Below, one piece after another: positions 5,973 through 6,123 of a DNA stretch of 6,123 bases. Under the pieces are notes generated by a model that saw only the letters and a program-made list of their open reading frames with translations, had not been told where the DNA came from and did no database searches. The stretch's first letter is position 1, and each line of letters starts with the position of its first letter. Both the position numbers and the translations under genes were made by a program. The DNA is from Bryobacterales bacterium (GTDB lineage Bacteria > Cyanobacteriota > Vampirovibrionia > Obscuribacterales > Obscuribacteraceae): assembly GCA_903970295.1 (NCBI GenBank), contig CAJCHQ010000764.1, positions 1 to 6,123 on the forward strand, written 5' to 3'.

Positions 5973-6000
5973 TTATCCTTTTCTGATTAGTCAGATAACG
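5971..6000. repeat. 7-bp perfect inverted repeat before the right-edge ORF (possible operator)
   Basis: CGTTATC (5971-5977) and GATAACG (5994-6000) are perfect complements 16 bp apart, with CTGA/TCAG (5983-5986, 5991-5994) as an alternative inner pairing. The centre spacing is about two helical turns, which suits a dimeric regulator. It overlaps the candidate -10 and leader and ends ten bases before ATG 6010. It could equally be an RNA hairpin. Confidence 0.4.
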
Positions 6001-6009
6001 GGAAGCCAC

Positions 6010-6123
6010 ATGTCTCTTGTAAACGCACCTAAGGGTTTTCAATTTAGCCGGCAACCGGCGTCCGCGAGCAAAATCCGGGTCAGGCTGCGTTCATTCAGCA
6101 GCGTCGGCATTTTGCTCTCACTG
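6010..6123 (+). CDS. 5' end of an unknown gene, cut by the window edge
   Basis: An ORF opens at ATG 6010 and stays open for 38 codons to the last base. GGGAAG (6000-6005) a few bases upstream is a plausible Shine-Dalgarno. The visible N-terminus (MSLVNAPKGFQF...) becomes strongly basic (KIRVRLR) and then hydrophobic (SSVGILLSL), which would suit the start of a signal peptide or membrane anchor. Too little is visible to name a product. The short length means a chance ORF cannot be excluded, although the Shine-Dalgarno, the inverted repeat and the basic-then-hydrophobic order support it. Confidence 0.4.
   Translation, partial: MSLVNAPKGFQFSRQPASASKIRVRLRSFSSVGILLSL

Noticed and set aside
5655..6009. 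tRNA, riboswitch or CRISPR in the long gap.
   Set aside because: No T-loop signature, no known aptamer core and no regularly spaced repeats were found by eye.
5869..6054. Minus-strand 61-codon ORF.
   Set aside because: It depends on a TTG start without a Shine-Dalgarno and covers the inverted repeat and the better supported plus-strand start at 6010.

Overview
The window is a mid-GC (roughly 50%) bacterial chromosomal segment with four complete protein genes and one gene cut by the right edge. A lipobox lipoprotein whose mature residue 2 is Gly, together with an exported PDZ/TPR protein, suggests a Gram-negative-type envelope. Nothing visible fixes the phylum. The many TPR proteins and poorly known small secreted proteins remind me of large-genome, non-photosynthetic relatives of cyanobacteria (Obscuribacterales type), but that is an impression only. 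I see no insertion sequence, phage gene, CRISPR array, tRNA, rRNA or origin.

Layout. Positions 71-1780 (minus) encode an exported protein with TPR helices, one PDZ domain, more TPRs and a Lys/Asp-rich tail. It starts back to back with a small lipoprotein on the plus strand (1779-2384). The two 5' ends touch or overlap, and the short space between them holds a terminator-like hairpin and an extended -10-like box. Positions 2385-2591 lie between convergent genes and hold two hairpins. Positions 2592-4580 (minus) encode a cytoplasmic glycoside hydrolase of family GH2 with both catalytic glutamates intact. A strong 15-bp hairpin at 4655-4687 separates it from the next gene upstream, at 4705-5613 (minus). 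That gene encodes a protein I do not recognise, with an N-terminal CxxC...CxxC zinc-ribbon-like motif. Its 5' leader carries two adjacent hairpins that both have a cUACGg tetraloop. About 350 bp without a convincing gene follows. A 7-bp inverted repeat then lies just before a plus-strand ORF that begins at 6010 and runs off the window.

How the genes relate. Hairpins and strand changes separate most genes into single-gene transcription units, and I see no pathway linking them. The two exported proteins share a divergent start region and may be co-regulated. The GH2 enzyme has no visible transporter, regulator or second glycosidase beside it. The most unusual sequence-level signal is the tandem cUACGg hairpin pair placed directly against the Shine-Dalgarno of the zinc-ribbon gene. 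No obvious new multi-gene system is present.
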